Source: a virus. From it: 64,000 nucleotides of DNA. The DNA lies in IMG/VR virus record IMGVR_UViG_3300046616_000314, positions 222,616 through 286,615 of that record. One strand, given 5' to 3'. The notes under the pieces were generated by a model that was not told the origin of the DNA, ran no database searches, and saw nothing but the letters and a program-made list of their open reading frames with translations. Positions 33,678 to 41,588 of this stretch are shown piece after piece. Every line of letters starts with the position of its first letter. Within the stretch, counting starts at the first letter, position 1. The position numbers and the translations under genes are program-made.

Positions 33678-33890
33678 ATGCTAGGAAGAACACTCGCGGT
33701 TTACGCCGTGATCGGACTCGTGCTTGCTCTGTTTACCGAACTGCGCGCTTGGAGACGTGCTCCAAGAGGTAATTTGGTTTTGAACATTCTGTATAGCATG
33801 TCGCTATTTTCGTTTGGGTGGTTCCCAATCTTTGTAATTGCTGGATATTTTAGGCTCATCGATGGACGTTCAATCCCTAAGCATTCATAG
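33678..33890 (+). CDS. small membrane protein, two helices
   Basis: 70 residues with hydrophobic segments at about 5-20 and 33-58 separated by a basic loop (RAWRRAPRGN). GAGGAA precedes the ATG. Its C-terminus overlaps the next start. Confidence 0.68.
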   Translation: MLGRTLAVYAVIGLVLALFTELRAWRRAPRGNLVLNILYSMSLFSFGWFPIFVIAGYFRLIDGRSIPKHS

Positions 33891-34179
33891 TCAGCGATAC
33901 CTTGTACAACTAGAAGCGATGATGTCGCCCGAACGGCATCGCAAAGCTGCACGCATCATGGAAAAGAAAAACGACAAGGGCGAGCCGATGTTCTATTTCA
34001 TGCCCTTCGATGTTTTAGGCGTGAAAGGTTTCTACGCGACTGCGACCACTATGGCGGGCGTCAACTGGACACTCCAAGGGCAAGTAGCCAGCTATCGGAC
34101 AACCACCGCGCATTTCCCTGGTGGCGAGCATTCACCTATCCCTGACATGGAAAAATTCACGGGTATCCAGTGGTGCTAG
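33862..34179 (+). CDS. unknown small protein
   Basis: 105 residues from ATG 33862 (MDVQSLSIHSQRYLVQL), overlapping the previous gene by 29 bases; the frame is open from 33838. Middle part MFYFMPFDVLGVKGFY is hydrophobic. No family recognised. Confidence 0.62.
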   Translation: MDVQSLSIHSQRYLVQLEAMMSPERHRKAARIMEKKNDKGEPMFYFMPFDVLGVKGFYATATTMAGVNWTLQGQVASYRTTTAHFPGGEHSPIPDMEKFTGIQWC

Positions 34180-34676
34180 TTCGTCCAAAATTTTCCCACC
34201 ACCATTCTAAGTTTGAGCTATCGGTGGAGAGCATCGACACCGCGCCCGTAGGCGGGAGATTTGCCACCGATTTTCAAAAGCGTGCAAAGCGTCTCTGGCG
34301 TAGTGGTTGGATCGGTGTGTACATCGGTTGTGTGTCCAGTTTTGAACACGATGCCATTGTGGCGTGGACGAATACGCAAGATCGTCGGCATATGATGCGA
34401 TCACAACGCTTGGTCTCTAGTGATGGTTATTCGAACCCTCACATGCTGGTCTGGTTTAAGAAACTAGACATTCATAATGCCTTTGTAGAATATGTGAAAA
34501 CATTACGGCGCCCAAATCGTGTTTATCTTAAACCCGATAAAATGGACCGTGCTGTTGACTATCTAACAACAAACGGCGCAAATTTCTTAACGGTGAATTG
34601 GTACGCCACGAATCAGCAATTTAATATGACGATTGGTGATGATGACCATGCCGCGATGGTACGGCTACTGTCCTAG
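34170..34676 (+). CDS. small protein, probable member of the dispersed family
   Basis: 168 residues from GTG 34170 or 34173, overlapping the previous gene. The C-terminus NMTIGDDDHAAMVRLLS follows the family pattern but lacks the final K-W. A helix then strand with NGANFLTVNWYATN precedes it, as in other members. Converges on the PcfJ-like gene with a four-base overlap. Confidence 0.62.
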   Translation: MVLVRPKFSHHHSKFELSVESIDTAPVGGRFATDFQKRAKRLWRSGWIGVYIGCVSSFEHDAIVAWTNTQDRRHMMRSQRLVSSDGYSNPHMLVWFKKLDIHNAFVEYVKTLRRPNRVYLKPDKMDRAVDYLTTNGANFLTVNWYATNQQFNMTIGDDDHAAMVRLLS

Positions 34677-35842
34677 TAGCCGTACCGCTTGATGTTCAAG
34701 CCATTGTCGCGAGCCCATTGACGAAGGGCTTGTTCTTCATACGGACGCATCAGGCGATTCGCGTAGCCACGAATCTGAACGATGTTGCGATCCACATTGT
34801 TGATTTCCAGAGTCAACGCGCGCTCGTAATCGAGAGCCTTACCGGGCTTCACCATGACAGACCAAATGCTGGTCTTGCCGCTGATGCATTGCGACTGATA
34901 GGAGTAGACGCAATGGTGCATCTTGCTCCCTTCTTCGGCGAGAGCCTTACTCGTCTTGATTTGAACGAAACGCCAGGAATTTTTCTTCCCGGTGATCTTG
35001 TCTTCAAGGTCTGGGATCATATCATCCGATACGTCCAGACCAATCCACGTCGCGTTACCCATGCGGCGCGCACGCGCCAAGGTGCGGTGCCAGATTTCCA
35101 TACCGGTTTCTAGCGAAGACAGGGTACGCCCTTGGATGACCCATTCACGATTCTCTTGACGAGCCGTCGTGATGTAGTCGATCAAGTCATTCATTTTGTT
35201 GATCGGAACGGGATTGACGCAGAAGAAACGGCACACGTCGCGCCAGAATTCGGTCTTGTAATCCTTGCTGATCAGTTTGGACTTATAGATGCGCGTAATA
35301 ACGCCCACGTCGCTAGTGTGCGACTTAGCCAGGGCATACCAGATCGCTTCGTCAAAGGTCAGTTTCATCGAGCAATTCAAGAAGGCGTGCGTTTCCTTCT
35401 TGGTCATAAAGCCCTTGGTGCGTTCCTTATACAGCGAGCCACCCGAGGCGACGATCACGTACCACATGCGGCGTTCAGCCACCGGATCAACGGTGTTCGG
35501 ATTCGCCGCGACTTCTTCATACGAGCGATAGCGATTGTCTTTACGCAGATCGGAATACCACGTCGCTTGAAGATGGTAGGGCGCGCTGTACTTACCGAAC
35601 AAGTGAGCGGCGTAAGCAAGACGCATCTTGCCTTCATCCTTGGTCTTCAGGGAATGGTTGAAGGTCGAAAGAGGGCGAACCACGTGGTTCGGAAAGTTGC
35701 GAGCAATCGCCTCACCGATAGCCTTCGGCGTGCGCGATTCTTCGGCGGGTTTGTGTTTTTGGGTTTTCAGAGAAGCGACATAGCGCGCATCAAATTCCGC
35801 GCGTTGTTCTTGTGCTTCGCGAAGTCTGCTACGAGCTTTCAT
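34673..35842 (-). CDS. PcfJ-like protein
   Basis: 389 residues from ATG 35842. The diagnostic part is near the C-terminus: SKMHHCVYSYQSQCISGKTSIWSV, followed by ALTLEINNVDRNIVQIRGYANR, characteristic of the PcfJ-like family found on conjugative plasmids and phages; the His/Cys pair is its hallmark. Function in phages is unknown. Strong codon bias. An ATG is preferred to the TTG six bases upstream. Confidence 0.78.
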   Translation of the reverse strand: MKARSRLREAQEQRAEFDARYVASLKTQKHKPAEESRTPKAIGEAIARNFPNHVVRPLSTFNHSLKTKDEGKMRLAYAAHLFGKYSAPYHLQATWYSDLRKDNRYRSYEEVAANPNTVDPVAERRMWYVIVASGGSLYKERTKGFMTKKETHAFLNCSMKLTFDEAIWYALAKSHTSDVGVITRIYKSKLISKDYKTEFWRDVCRFFCVNPVPINKMNDLIDYITTARQENREWVIQGRTLSSLETGMEIWHRTLARARRMGNATWIGLDVSDDMIPDLEDKITGKKNSWRFVQIKTSKALAEEGSKMHHCVYSYQSQCISGKTSIWSVMVKPGKALDYERALTLEINNVDRNIVQIRGYANRLMRPYEEQALRQWARDNGLNIKRYGY

Positions 35843-35968
35843 ATCCAAACCAATCTAACGAATAATACCTACTGTATATCAATAATTTAGGAATGGCAAG
35901 TACAAATATATTGATTAATGCCCCGAAACTACGTTAAACTTTGATTATAAATTTTTGATTGAGTTTTC

Positions 35969-36802
35969 ATGTCCAACATTACTATAGTTTCCGCTTTCTT
36001 CGATATTGGGCGAGGAAACTGGAAACAAAACGTTTCCAAGAACGGTGGACCGCTCCCACATTATCTAGAACGAAGCGCAGAAACCTATATCGAGCGTTTC
36101 TCGTTCCTCTGTCAACTGGAAAACGAAGTCATCGTTTACACCAGTCCAGAATACGCGCCCAAGCTTGAAAAGATCAAGACCGATCTCAATAAACAAAATA
36201 TGACCGTGGTTCCGATTGACTTCCCTGGTCATTATTCTGATTTGCGCGCCAAGATCGAAAAAATCCAACAAGACCCGGAATTCCTTCCGAAGATCAATCC
36301 CCAACAAGTTCGGAACCCGGAATACTGGTCCCCGGATTATGTGTTGGTGACTTCACTCAAGGCGCATTTTGTTGCTGATGCTATTGATCGTGGCATGGTT
36401 ACAAATGAAATGGTCGCATGGATCGACTTCGGTTATTGTCGCGATGGTGCAGCCCTGAACAAGACGAAGAAGTGGGATTACGATTTCAATCCCGACAAGA
36501 TTCATTTCTTCAATTGTAAGCCGGTCGATCTAGACAATTCGAACGCCCAAATCGGTCATGCAGTCGTCAACAACGACGTGATCATTTTCGGCGCCAAAGT
36601 GGTTGCCGCGAAGAAATTTTGGAAGCCTCTCGCCAACAACATGCATCAATGCCTAGATATCCTGATGGAATCGGGGCTGGTGGATGATGACCAAGGTTTG
36701 TGGCTCATGAGCTATTTTTCAAATCCGGCTCTGTTTGAGCTACATGCCATCGACTACAACAACCCCTTTATCGTGTTCAACAAATTTAACAAATATGAAT
36801 AA
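35969..36802 (+). CDS. HtrL/YibB family protein (putative glycosyltransferase-like)
   Basis: 277 residues. N-terminus ITIVSAFFDIGRGNW, then HYLERSAETYIERFSFL and VIVYTSPEY, the typical HtrL_YibB opening, with DQGLWLMSYFSNPALFEL near the end. The family neighbours LPS/capsule genes and has a glycosyltransferase-like fold. First gene of the glycan cassette. TATAAATT (35946-35953), close to the late octamer, lies upstream. Overlaps the next gene by eight bases. Confidence 0.8.
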   Translation: MSNITIVSAFFDIGRGNWKQNVSKNGGPLPHYLERSAETYIERFSFLCQLENEVIVYTSPEYAPKLEKIKTDLNKQNMTVVPIDFPGHYSDLRAKIEKIQQDPEFLPKINPQQVRNPEYWSPDYVLVTSLKAHFVADAIDRGMVTNEMVAWIDFGYCRDGAALNKTKKWDYDFNPDKIHFFNCKPVDLDNSNAQIGHAVVNNDVIIFGAKVVAAKKFWKPLANNMHQCLDILMESGLVDDDQGLWLMSYFSNPALFELHAIDYNNPFIVFNKFNKYE

Positions 36803-38174
36803 GCTTATTATTTTCGACCTTGATGGCGTCCTTATTGAAAGTCGTGATCTCCATTACGAAACACTGAACGATGCCTTGCGTGAAGTTGCAGGGCAAGATT
36901 TTGTGATTTCCAGAGAAGAACATCTGAGTTTGTTTGATGGTCTAAACACCACGCGCAAGCTCGATATGCTCACTGAACGCAAGGGTCTGTCCAAGAAACT
37001 TCACAAGGCGATCTGGGAAGCCAAGCAACAGGCGACCTTCAAGTTCGTGAAGGCTTTCCCTCAAGATCAGAAAGCCATGAGTGTCTTCGCTGCGATCAAG
37101 GATCGTGGGTGGAAAATCGGCGTAGCGTCGAATAGCATTCGTGAAACCCTGAAGCTTTCGCTCATGGCGATTGGTGTTCTAGAATTCGTTGACCTGTTTG
37201 TCAGCAACGAAGACGTGAAGCGCACAAAGCCTTATCCCGAAATGTATTGGAAGTGCATGACCGAATTGAATGCCCTTCCTAAGAACACAATCATCGTTGA
37301 GGACTCGCATATTGGTCGCCAAGGTGCCGTAGATTCCGGGGCTCATCTGCTAGCAGTTGAGAACGTTTCAGATTGGGACCACGACAGAATTTTTGAAGAG
37401 ATTAATAAAATGGAAAACAAAGAACACAAGTCCGTGCCGTGGCGCGATAAGAAGCTGAACGTTCTGATCCCGATGGCGGGTGCAGGTAGCCGCTTCGCAC
37501 AAGCTGGCTACACCTTCCCCAAGCCTCTGATCGAAGTTCGCGGCAAGCCGATGATCGAAGTCGTTGTTCGCAACCTCAACATCGAAGCCAACTACATTTT
37601 CGTGTGCCAAAAAGAACACTACGAAAAGTACGACCTAGAGCATGTCCTGAACAACATCGCCCCTGGCTGTAAGATCGTGTTAACCGAAGGTATGACAGAA
37701 GGTGCCGCTTGTACGGCTCTGTTGGCTAAGGAACATATCGATAGCGAAGCTCCGCTGTTCTTCGCCAACTCCGATCAGTTCGTTGAGTGGAACGCCAACG
37801 AATGCATGTATGCTTTCAAGGCTGATGGTGTTGACGGTGGTATCATGACTTTCACGGCATCGCACCCGAAATGGTCGTATGCCAAGTTGGGCGAAGATGG
37901 TTTCGTGTCGGAAGTCGCTGAAAAGAAAGTGATTTCGGATCAAGCCACCGTTGGCTTCTACTATTGGAAGCACGGCGCGGATTTCGTCAAGTATGCCGAA
38001 CAGATGATCGAAAAAGACATTCGCGTAAACGGTGAATTCTACGTCGCGCCCGTTTTCAATGAAGCCATTGGCGATGGTAAGAAGATTCGCGTGAAGACTA
38101 TTGATTCCATGGCGGGGATCGGCACGCCGGAAGATTTGAACGCTTTCTTGCAAAATTACAAGGGCGAAGTCTAA
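36795..38174 (+). CDS. fusion of HAD phosphatase and sugar nucleotidyltransferase
   Basis: 459 residues from ATG 36795 (MNKLIIFDLDGV). Residues 1-205 are a HAD hydrolase: DLDGV (motif I), ASNS (II), KRTKPYP (III), VEDSHIG (IV). Residues about 212-455 are a nucleotidyltransferase: VLIPMAGAGSRFAQAGYTF then PKPLIEVRGKPMI, and SDQFVEWN for the metal Asp. The pair could dephosphorylate a sugar-phosphate and activate it with CTP or UTP; the substrate cannot be told. Central to the glycan cassette. Confidence 0.87.
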   Translation: MNKLIIFDLDGVLIESRDLHYETLNDALREVAGQDFVISREEHLSLFDGLNTTRKLDMLTERKGLSKKLHKAIWEAKQQATFKFVKAFPQDQKAMSVFAAIKDRGWKIGVASNSIRETLKLSLMAIGVLEFVDLFVSNEDVKRTKPYPEMYWKCMTELNALPKNTIIVEDSHIGRQGAVDSGAHLLAVENVSDWDHDRIFEEINKMENKEHKSVPWRDKKLNVLIPMAGAGSRFAQAGYTFPKPLIEVRGKPMIEVVVRNLNIEANYIFVCQKEHYEKYDLEHVLNNIAPGCKIVLTEGMTEGAACTALLAKEHIDSEAPLFFANSDQFVEWNANECMYAFKADGVDGGIMTFTASHPKWSYAKLGEDGFVSEVAEKKVISDQATVGFYYWKHGADFVKYAEQMIEKDIRVNGEFYVAPVFNEAIGDGKKIRVKTIDSMAGIGTPEDLNAFLQNYKGEV

Positions 38175-38503
38175 TGTTGGATCGGTATTGGGTCATCAAA
38201 CATGCGCTCAATACCGAGTCCTACAGATTTGGTGAAATTCGCGAAGACATTGAAGCTATGAAGGAAAAGGCGATTCGTCTTAGTCCTGAAGGCGTCACGT
38301 TCTACGATTTCTATGTGAATTTCGGACCAGATAAAGTTGAGCGTATGGTCGTTTGGTATACGCTCAACGAAAACGCTGCGATTAGTTTTTCACTCTATGT
38401 CGGCGGCGAAGTATCGGAGTATCTGATTGATGATGACGTTCCCGAGAAATATCGCGAGAGTTTGATACCAGCATTTATTTTTGAAGTATTGCACAATGAC
38501 TGA
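38174..38503 (+). CDS. unknown protein, paralogue pair with the next gene
   Basis: 109 residues, overlapping the previous stop by one base. Resembles the next protein: LDRYWVIKHALN against [21 protein letters not shown] against [23 protein letters not shown] against [13 protein letters not shown]. Function unknown. Confidence 0.68.
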   Translation: MLDRYWVIKHALNTESYRFGEIREDIEAMKEKAIRLSPEGVTFYDFYVNFGPDKVERMVVWYTLNENAAISFSLYVGGEVSEYLIDDDVPEKYRESLIPAFIFEVLHND

Positions 38504-38834
38504 ACTGAAAGAATATTGGATTATTCGAAAAGAGATTAAAAAAGAGCGTGGCATACTAACGGATGATATGCTGACGGCAATGGAAGAAAAAGCTTACGAA
38601 CGTTTTGGGGCTCCTATTATTCGTTCGTGGATGCAAGACTACATTGGTGAATCTCAAGAATATAGATATTGGTACACATTCGTTGAGGAACATGGTGTTG
38701 CTTTTATATTGCAAAATGGTGGCGATATAGCACATAATGTAATTCCTGAAGATATACTTCCCGAAGATAGAATGTACTATCCAGAGAAAGTAATGCGCCA
38801 AATAACAAGTAAACATTGGAATAAAAACAAATGA
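38481..38834 (+). CDS. unknown protein, paralogue of the preceding gene
   Basis: 117 residues; the ATG preferred by alignment is internal to the previous frame ([10 protein letters not shown] at 38496), the open frame begins at 38481. Markedly richer in A+T than its neighbours (codons aaa, gaa, ata), so it may be diverging or recently acquired. Its stop overlaps groES. Confidence 0.65.
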   Translation: MKYCTMTELKEYWIIRKEIKKERGILTDDMLTAMEEKAYERFGAPIIRSWMQDYIGESQEYRYWYTFVEEHGVAFILQNGGDIAHNVIPEDILPEDRMYYPEKVMRQITSKHWNKNK

Positions 38835-39133
38835 ATTTTCGTCCCCTAGCTGACCGTATTGTGGTCCGTCGTGTAGAAGAAATGGCTCAAACCAAGGGTG
38901 GTATTTTCATCCCTGAAGTCGCCAAGGAAAAGCCCCAAGAAGGCGAAATTCTGGCTGTTGGTGCTGGTGCCTATGAGAATGGCAATCTGGTCCCGATGAC
39001 GTTGAATGTCGGTGACAAGGTTCTGTTCGGTAAGTGGGCAGGTACCGAGATCACCGTTGACGGTGAGAAGGTCATGATTATGCAGGAAAAGGATGTCCTG
39101 GGTATCATCACTAAGCCGGTGGAAGCCGTCTAA
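38831..39133 (+). CDS. groES: co-chaperonin GroES
   Basis: 100 residues, standard Cpn10 length. [13 protein letters not shown], the mobile loop [20 protein letters not shown] and [16 protein letters not shown] match bacterial GroES; FGKW-GTE is common in alphaproteobacteria. T4 uses gp31 in this role to fold the capsid protein in GroEL. No GroEL here, so it should work with host GroEL. Start overlaps the previous stop. Confidence 0.95.
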   Translation: MNFRPLADRIVVRRVEEMAQTKGGIFIPEVAKEKPQEGEILAVGAGAYENGNLVPMTLNVGDKVLFGKWAGTEITVDGEKVMIMQEKDVLGIITKPVEAV

Positions 39134-39134
39134 A

Positions 39135-39338
39135 ATGAATCCGAATCTCCGCTTTTGCCGAGAGAATTTTGAATGGACTTACCTTCATGAAGGGGAACAC
39201 CTTTCATTGAAGGAAGCCATTCAACTTGGTCTCTATGAACCGGGTCCGCCAAATCCCGCGCCTCAACGTGGTGGACCCGCGATTGTTCGTTCGTATCATG
39301 AATGCCCAACATGCGGGCATCGCACATTTGGTGATTAA
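39135..39338 (+). CDS. small zinc-finger protein
   Basis: 67 residues from ATG 39135, directly after groES. The C-terminus ECPTCGHRTFGD has one CxxC and a His, a half zinc knuckle. Pro-rich centre. Overlaps the next start. Confidence 0.65.
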   Translation: MNPNLRFCRENFEWTYLHEGEHLSLKEAIQLGLYEPGPPNPAPQRGGPAIVRSYHECPTCGHRTFGD

Positions 39339-39583
39339 TGACATACGTGATGACATTAAATAATGGCGACCAAATTGAGGTTGACAAGAGAGATTCGGAA
39401 CCCGTTGGTCTTTGGGTAACGTTAGTCAAGGGTCATCGTGATATGGAAGCCATTTCTGCCGCCATGCAGAGATATATTGATACACAAGAAATTCTTCACC
39501 TTCAAGTTCAACTTGGTGGCATTACTAGAACCATTTCTCAATGCAAATATTACCCCAAGAGTCAAGTATATCTATATAAATGA
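39338..39583 (+). CDS. small unknown protein
   Basis: 81 residues, beta then helix then beta pattern, overlapping both neighbours by one and four bases in the glycan operon. Unknown. Confidence 0.65.
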   Translation: MTYVMTLNNGDQIEVDKRDSEPVGLWVTLVKGHRDMEAISAAMQRYIDTQEILHLQVQLGGITRTISQCKYYPKSQVYLYK

Positions 39584-40368
39584 AGACAGCCGTTATTATT
39601 ACTGGGTTTCTGCGTAGAAACCAACCTGCCGACAAAGCATTCAAACAATTTGCTGAACTACCGAATACAGATTTCTACTTAACATGCTGGGACCTTATGT
39701 CTACTCGTGCCCCTGGTGGGTTGTCGATGGACATTGACGAAATTGTCACCGAACAGCACGTCCGCGATAGATACCCAGTCAACATCAAGGATATCAATAT
39801 TGTATCCTATGATGACTACCTCAATAATCGTCCCTTCGTCCCAGTTTTCCAAAACCGACCAATGGACATTCTACGGGATGCTCCGCGTGCGCGAGCACAC
39901 TATGATGGTGGGTACGCTCAACGAATTCCAGATATGTTCTATCTGAACCAACTGGCTGCGGATCGTGTGCCGATGGATGAATACGACCGGATCATCAAGC
40001 TTCGACATGATATGTCATTTACTGGACCCATCCCGATTGATGCCATGGGTGACGTTCTCAATATTGATGATCACCAGCAAGTAAACAGCATCAACTCTAA
40101 CAGTAGCTACCATGGTGCTAAATCTGTAAACCTAACGCATACTGACCTTGCGCCCTATGGTTTGAGCTATCAATTGGCTTGGGGTAAACCTGCCGTTATG
40201 AAACCATACATGCGAACTTTCGATAGTATTCGCAAGATGTATGAAGAAGATAACGTTGATATCTCGGCATATGAACACACCATGTCATACTATATTCAGC
40301 GTGTGGCTAAATTACCTTATAAAGCTCATTACGTTCAACATCATTATAGTTTCATAAGGCAATCATGA
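39580..40368 (+). CDS. glycosyltransferase-like protein, paralogue 1
   Basis: 262 residues. KTAVIITGFLRRNQPADKAF and LTCWDLMSTRAPGG at the N-terminus parallel KTAIVLTGHMRCWQQVFPNF and IHTWKDEAWWAP in the next gene. IIKLRHDMSFTG aligns with VIRMRPDMILHD, a probable nucleotide-sugar/metal region. Such proteins occur in capsule and phage glycan loci; donor and acceptor unknown. Overlaps the next gene (ATGA). Confidence 0.72.
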   Translation: MKTAVIITGFLRRNQPADKAFKQFAELPNTDFYLTCWDLMSTRAPGGLSMDIDEIVTEQHVRDRYPVNIKDINIVSYDDYLNNRPFVPVFQNRPMDILRDAPRARAHYDGGYAQRIPDMFYLNQLAADRVPMDEYDRIIKLRHDMSFTGPIPIDAMGDVLNIDDHQQVNSINSNSSYHGAKSVNLTHTDLAPYGLSYQLAWGKPAVMKPYMRTFDSIRKMYEEDNVDISAYEHTMSYYIQRVAKLPYKAHYVQHHYSFIRQS

Positions 40369-41078
40369 AAACTGCAATTGTACTCACGGGGCACATGCGC
40401 TGCTGGCAACAAGTGTTCCCAAATTTCAAAGAACGGATTATCGACCGTTACAAGAACCCTGACATCTTCATCCATACGTGGAAAGATGAGGCATGGTGGG
40501 CTCCCCAAGAGGGCGCAAAGGGTTTCGTTGAAGGAACCCCTAACATCGATATCCAGGGTGTCAAAGCCCACTACAACCCGGTTGAAATGGTTGTCGAAGA
40601 CTTCGATGAGTATCTACCAATCTTTGAATCCAGAACCGGTGATTTCCCGAATTTCTACCACCGTCCTAAGAACATCATGTCCATGTTCTACAAGATCGGT
40701 GCTGGCTTAAATCTTCTGGAAAATCATGTACTTAAGACTGGGACCGAATATGATCTAGTAATTCGTATGCGTCCCGACATGATCCTGCATGATTACTTGC
40801 CTGCGTTCGACTTGAACAAGTTCTATACGCTGGCTCATCGTAATCACATGGGCGGCGGCACGGGTGATATGTTCCAGATTGGTAGCCTTGAGAACGTATC
40901 CAAGTTCTCTCGCATTGGTCTAGAGCTTGGTTCTCTCTATCGGGACACCGACTTGCTTTGCCCGCACGTGTTGTCGCAGCATTACATATCTAAGTACCAA
41001 ATGCCGTGGCAAGAATTCATGGTCAACAAGACCCTTCAACATACGCCAGCGGGGCAATACCAAGCGGTGCGCGTATGA
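40365..41078 (+). CDS. glycosyltransferase-like protein, paralogue 2
   Basis: 237 residues, second member of the tandem pair, with RMRPDMILHDYLP at about 138-150. Its stop overlaps the next start (ATGA). Confidence 0.72.
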   Translation: MKTAIVLTGHMRCWQQVFPNFKERIIDRYKNPDIFIHTWKDEAWWAPQEGAKGFVEGTPNIDIQGVKAHYNPVEMVVEDFDEYLPIFESRTGDFPNFYHRPKNIMSMFYKIGAGLNLLENHVLKTGTEYDLVIRMRPDMILHDYLPAFDLNKFYTLAHRNHMGGGTGDMFQIGSLENVSKFSRIGLELGSLYRDTDLLCPHVLSQHYISKYQMPWQEFMVNKTLQHTPAGQYQAVRV

Positions 41079-41536
41079 AATTCATTGCTCACCGAGGATT
41101 GACCGAAGGTCCGAGTGAGACTTTGGAAAATAACGTGTTGCAGATCAATCGAGCAATAGCCGATGGCTTCGATTGTGAAATTGATCTGCGATACGATGGT
41201 GTTGATTTTTGGCTAGGTCACGACGAAGCTACGTATAAGATTGATTATGCGTGGTTGATTGAGCGGTCCAAATATCTCTGGGTTCATTGTAAGAATTATG
41301 AAGCTTTGCTAGAGTTGAAGCGACGTAATTCTAATCTGAATTATTTCTGGCATCAAGAAGACGACTATACCATCACCAGTCACGGGCGCATCTGGGTTTA
41401 CCCTGGTAAGGTAGTTTCCAAGGAAGCTGTTTGCGTCATGCCCGAATGGGATGACGATTGGCGACATCAATGCCCCTTCACCGGATACGGTGTTTGTAGC
41501 GATTATATTCGCGAAATCCGAGAACGTTCTATTTGA
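41075..41536 (+). CDS. short GDPD/PI-PLC-like phosphodiesterase
   Basis: 153 residues from ATG 41075, which overlaps the previous stop; an upstream ATG at 41006 would read through the neighbour out of frame. IAHRGLTEGPSETLENN (catalytic His6-Arg7), FDCEIDLRYDG (metal Glu/Asp) and FWLGHDEA are the glycerophosphodiester phosphodiesterase signature. Shorter than usual (about 250), so perhaps a reduced enzyme acting on a phosphodiester-linked glycan. Confidence 0.82.
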   Translation: MKFIAHRGLTEGPSETLENNVLQINRAIADGFDCEIDLRYDGVDFWLGHDEATYKIDYAWLIERSKYLWVHCKNYEALLELKRRNSNLNYFWHQEDDYTITSHGRIWVYPGKVVSKEAVCVMPEWDDDWRHQCPFTGYGVCSDYIREIRERSI

Positions 41537-41588
41537 ATTTCTTCCTAAACCATTGTACAATGCGTACTTGGTTTAGGAAGAAATTACT
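41533..41588 (+). promoter_or_regulatory. promoter nested in a 16-bp hairpin that hides the thrS Shine-Dalgarno
   Basis: AATTTCTTCCTAAACC (41536-41551) and GGTTTAGGAAGAAATT (41570-41585) pair perfectly over 16 bases with an 18-base loop. The Shine-Dalgarno AGGAAG is in the 3' arm. A sigma70 promoter, TTGAAT (41533-41538), 17 bases, TACAAT (41556-41561), would start RNA near 41568, inside the loop, so its own mRNA lacks the 5' arm and has a free Shine-Dalgarno; read-through mRNA from the glycan operon would be occluded. Confidence 0.7.

Noticed and set aside
41006-41074. N-terminal extension of the GDPD-like protein
   Set aside because: Lies out of frame inside the glycosyltransferase gene; the ATG at 41075 starts exactly at the family N-terminus.
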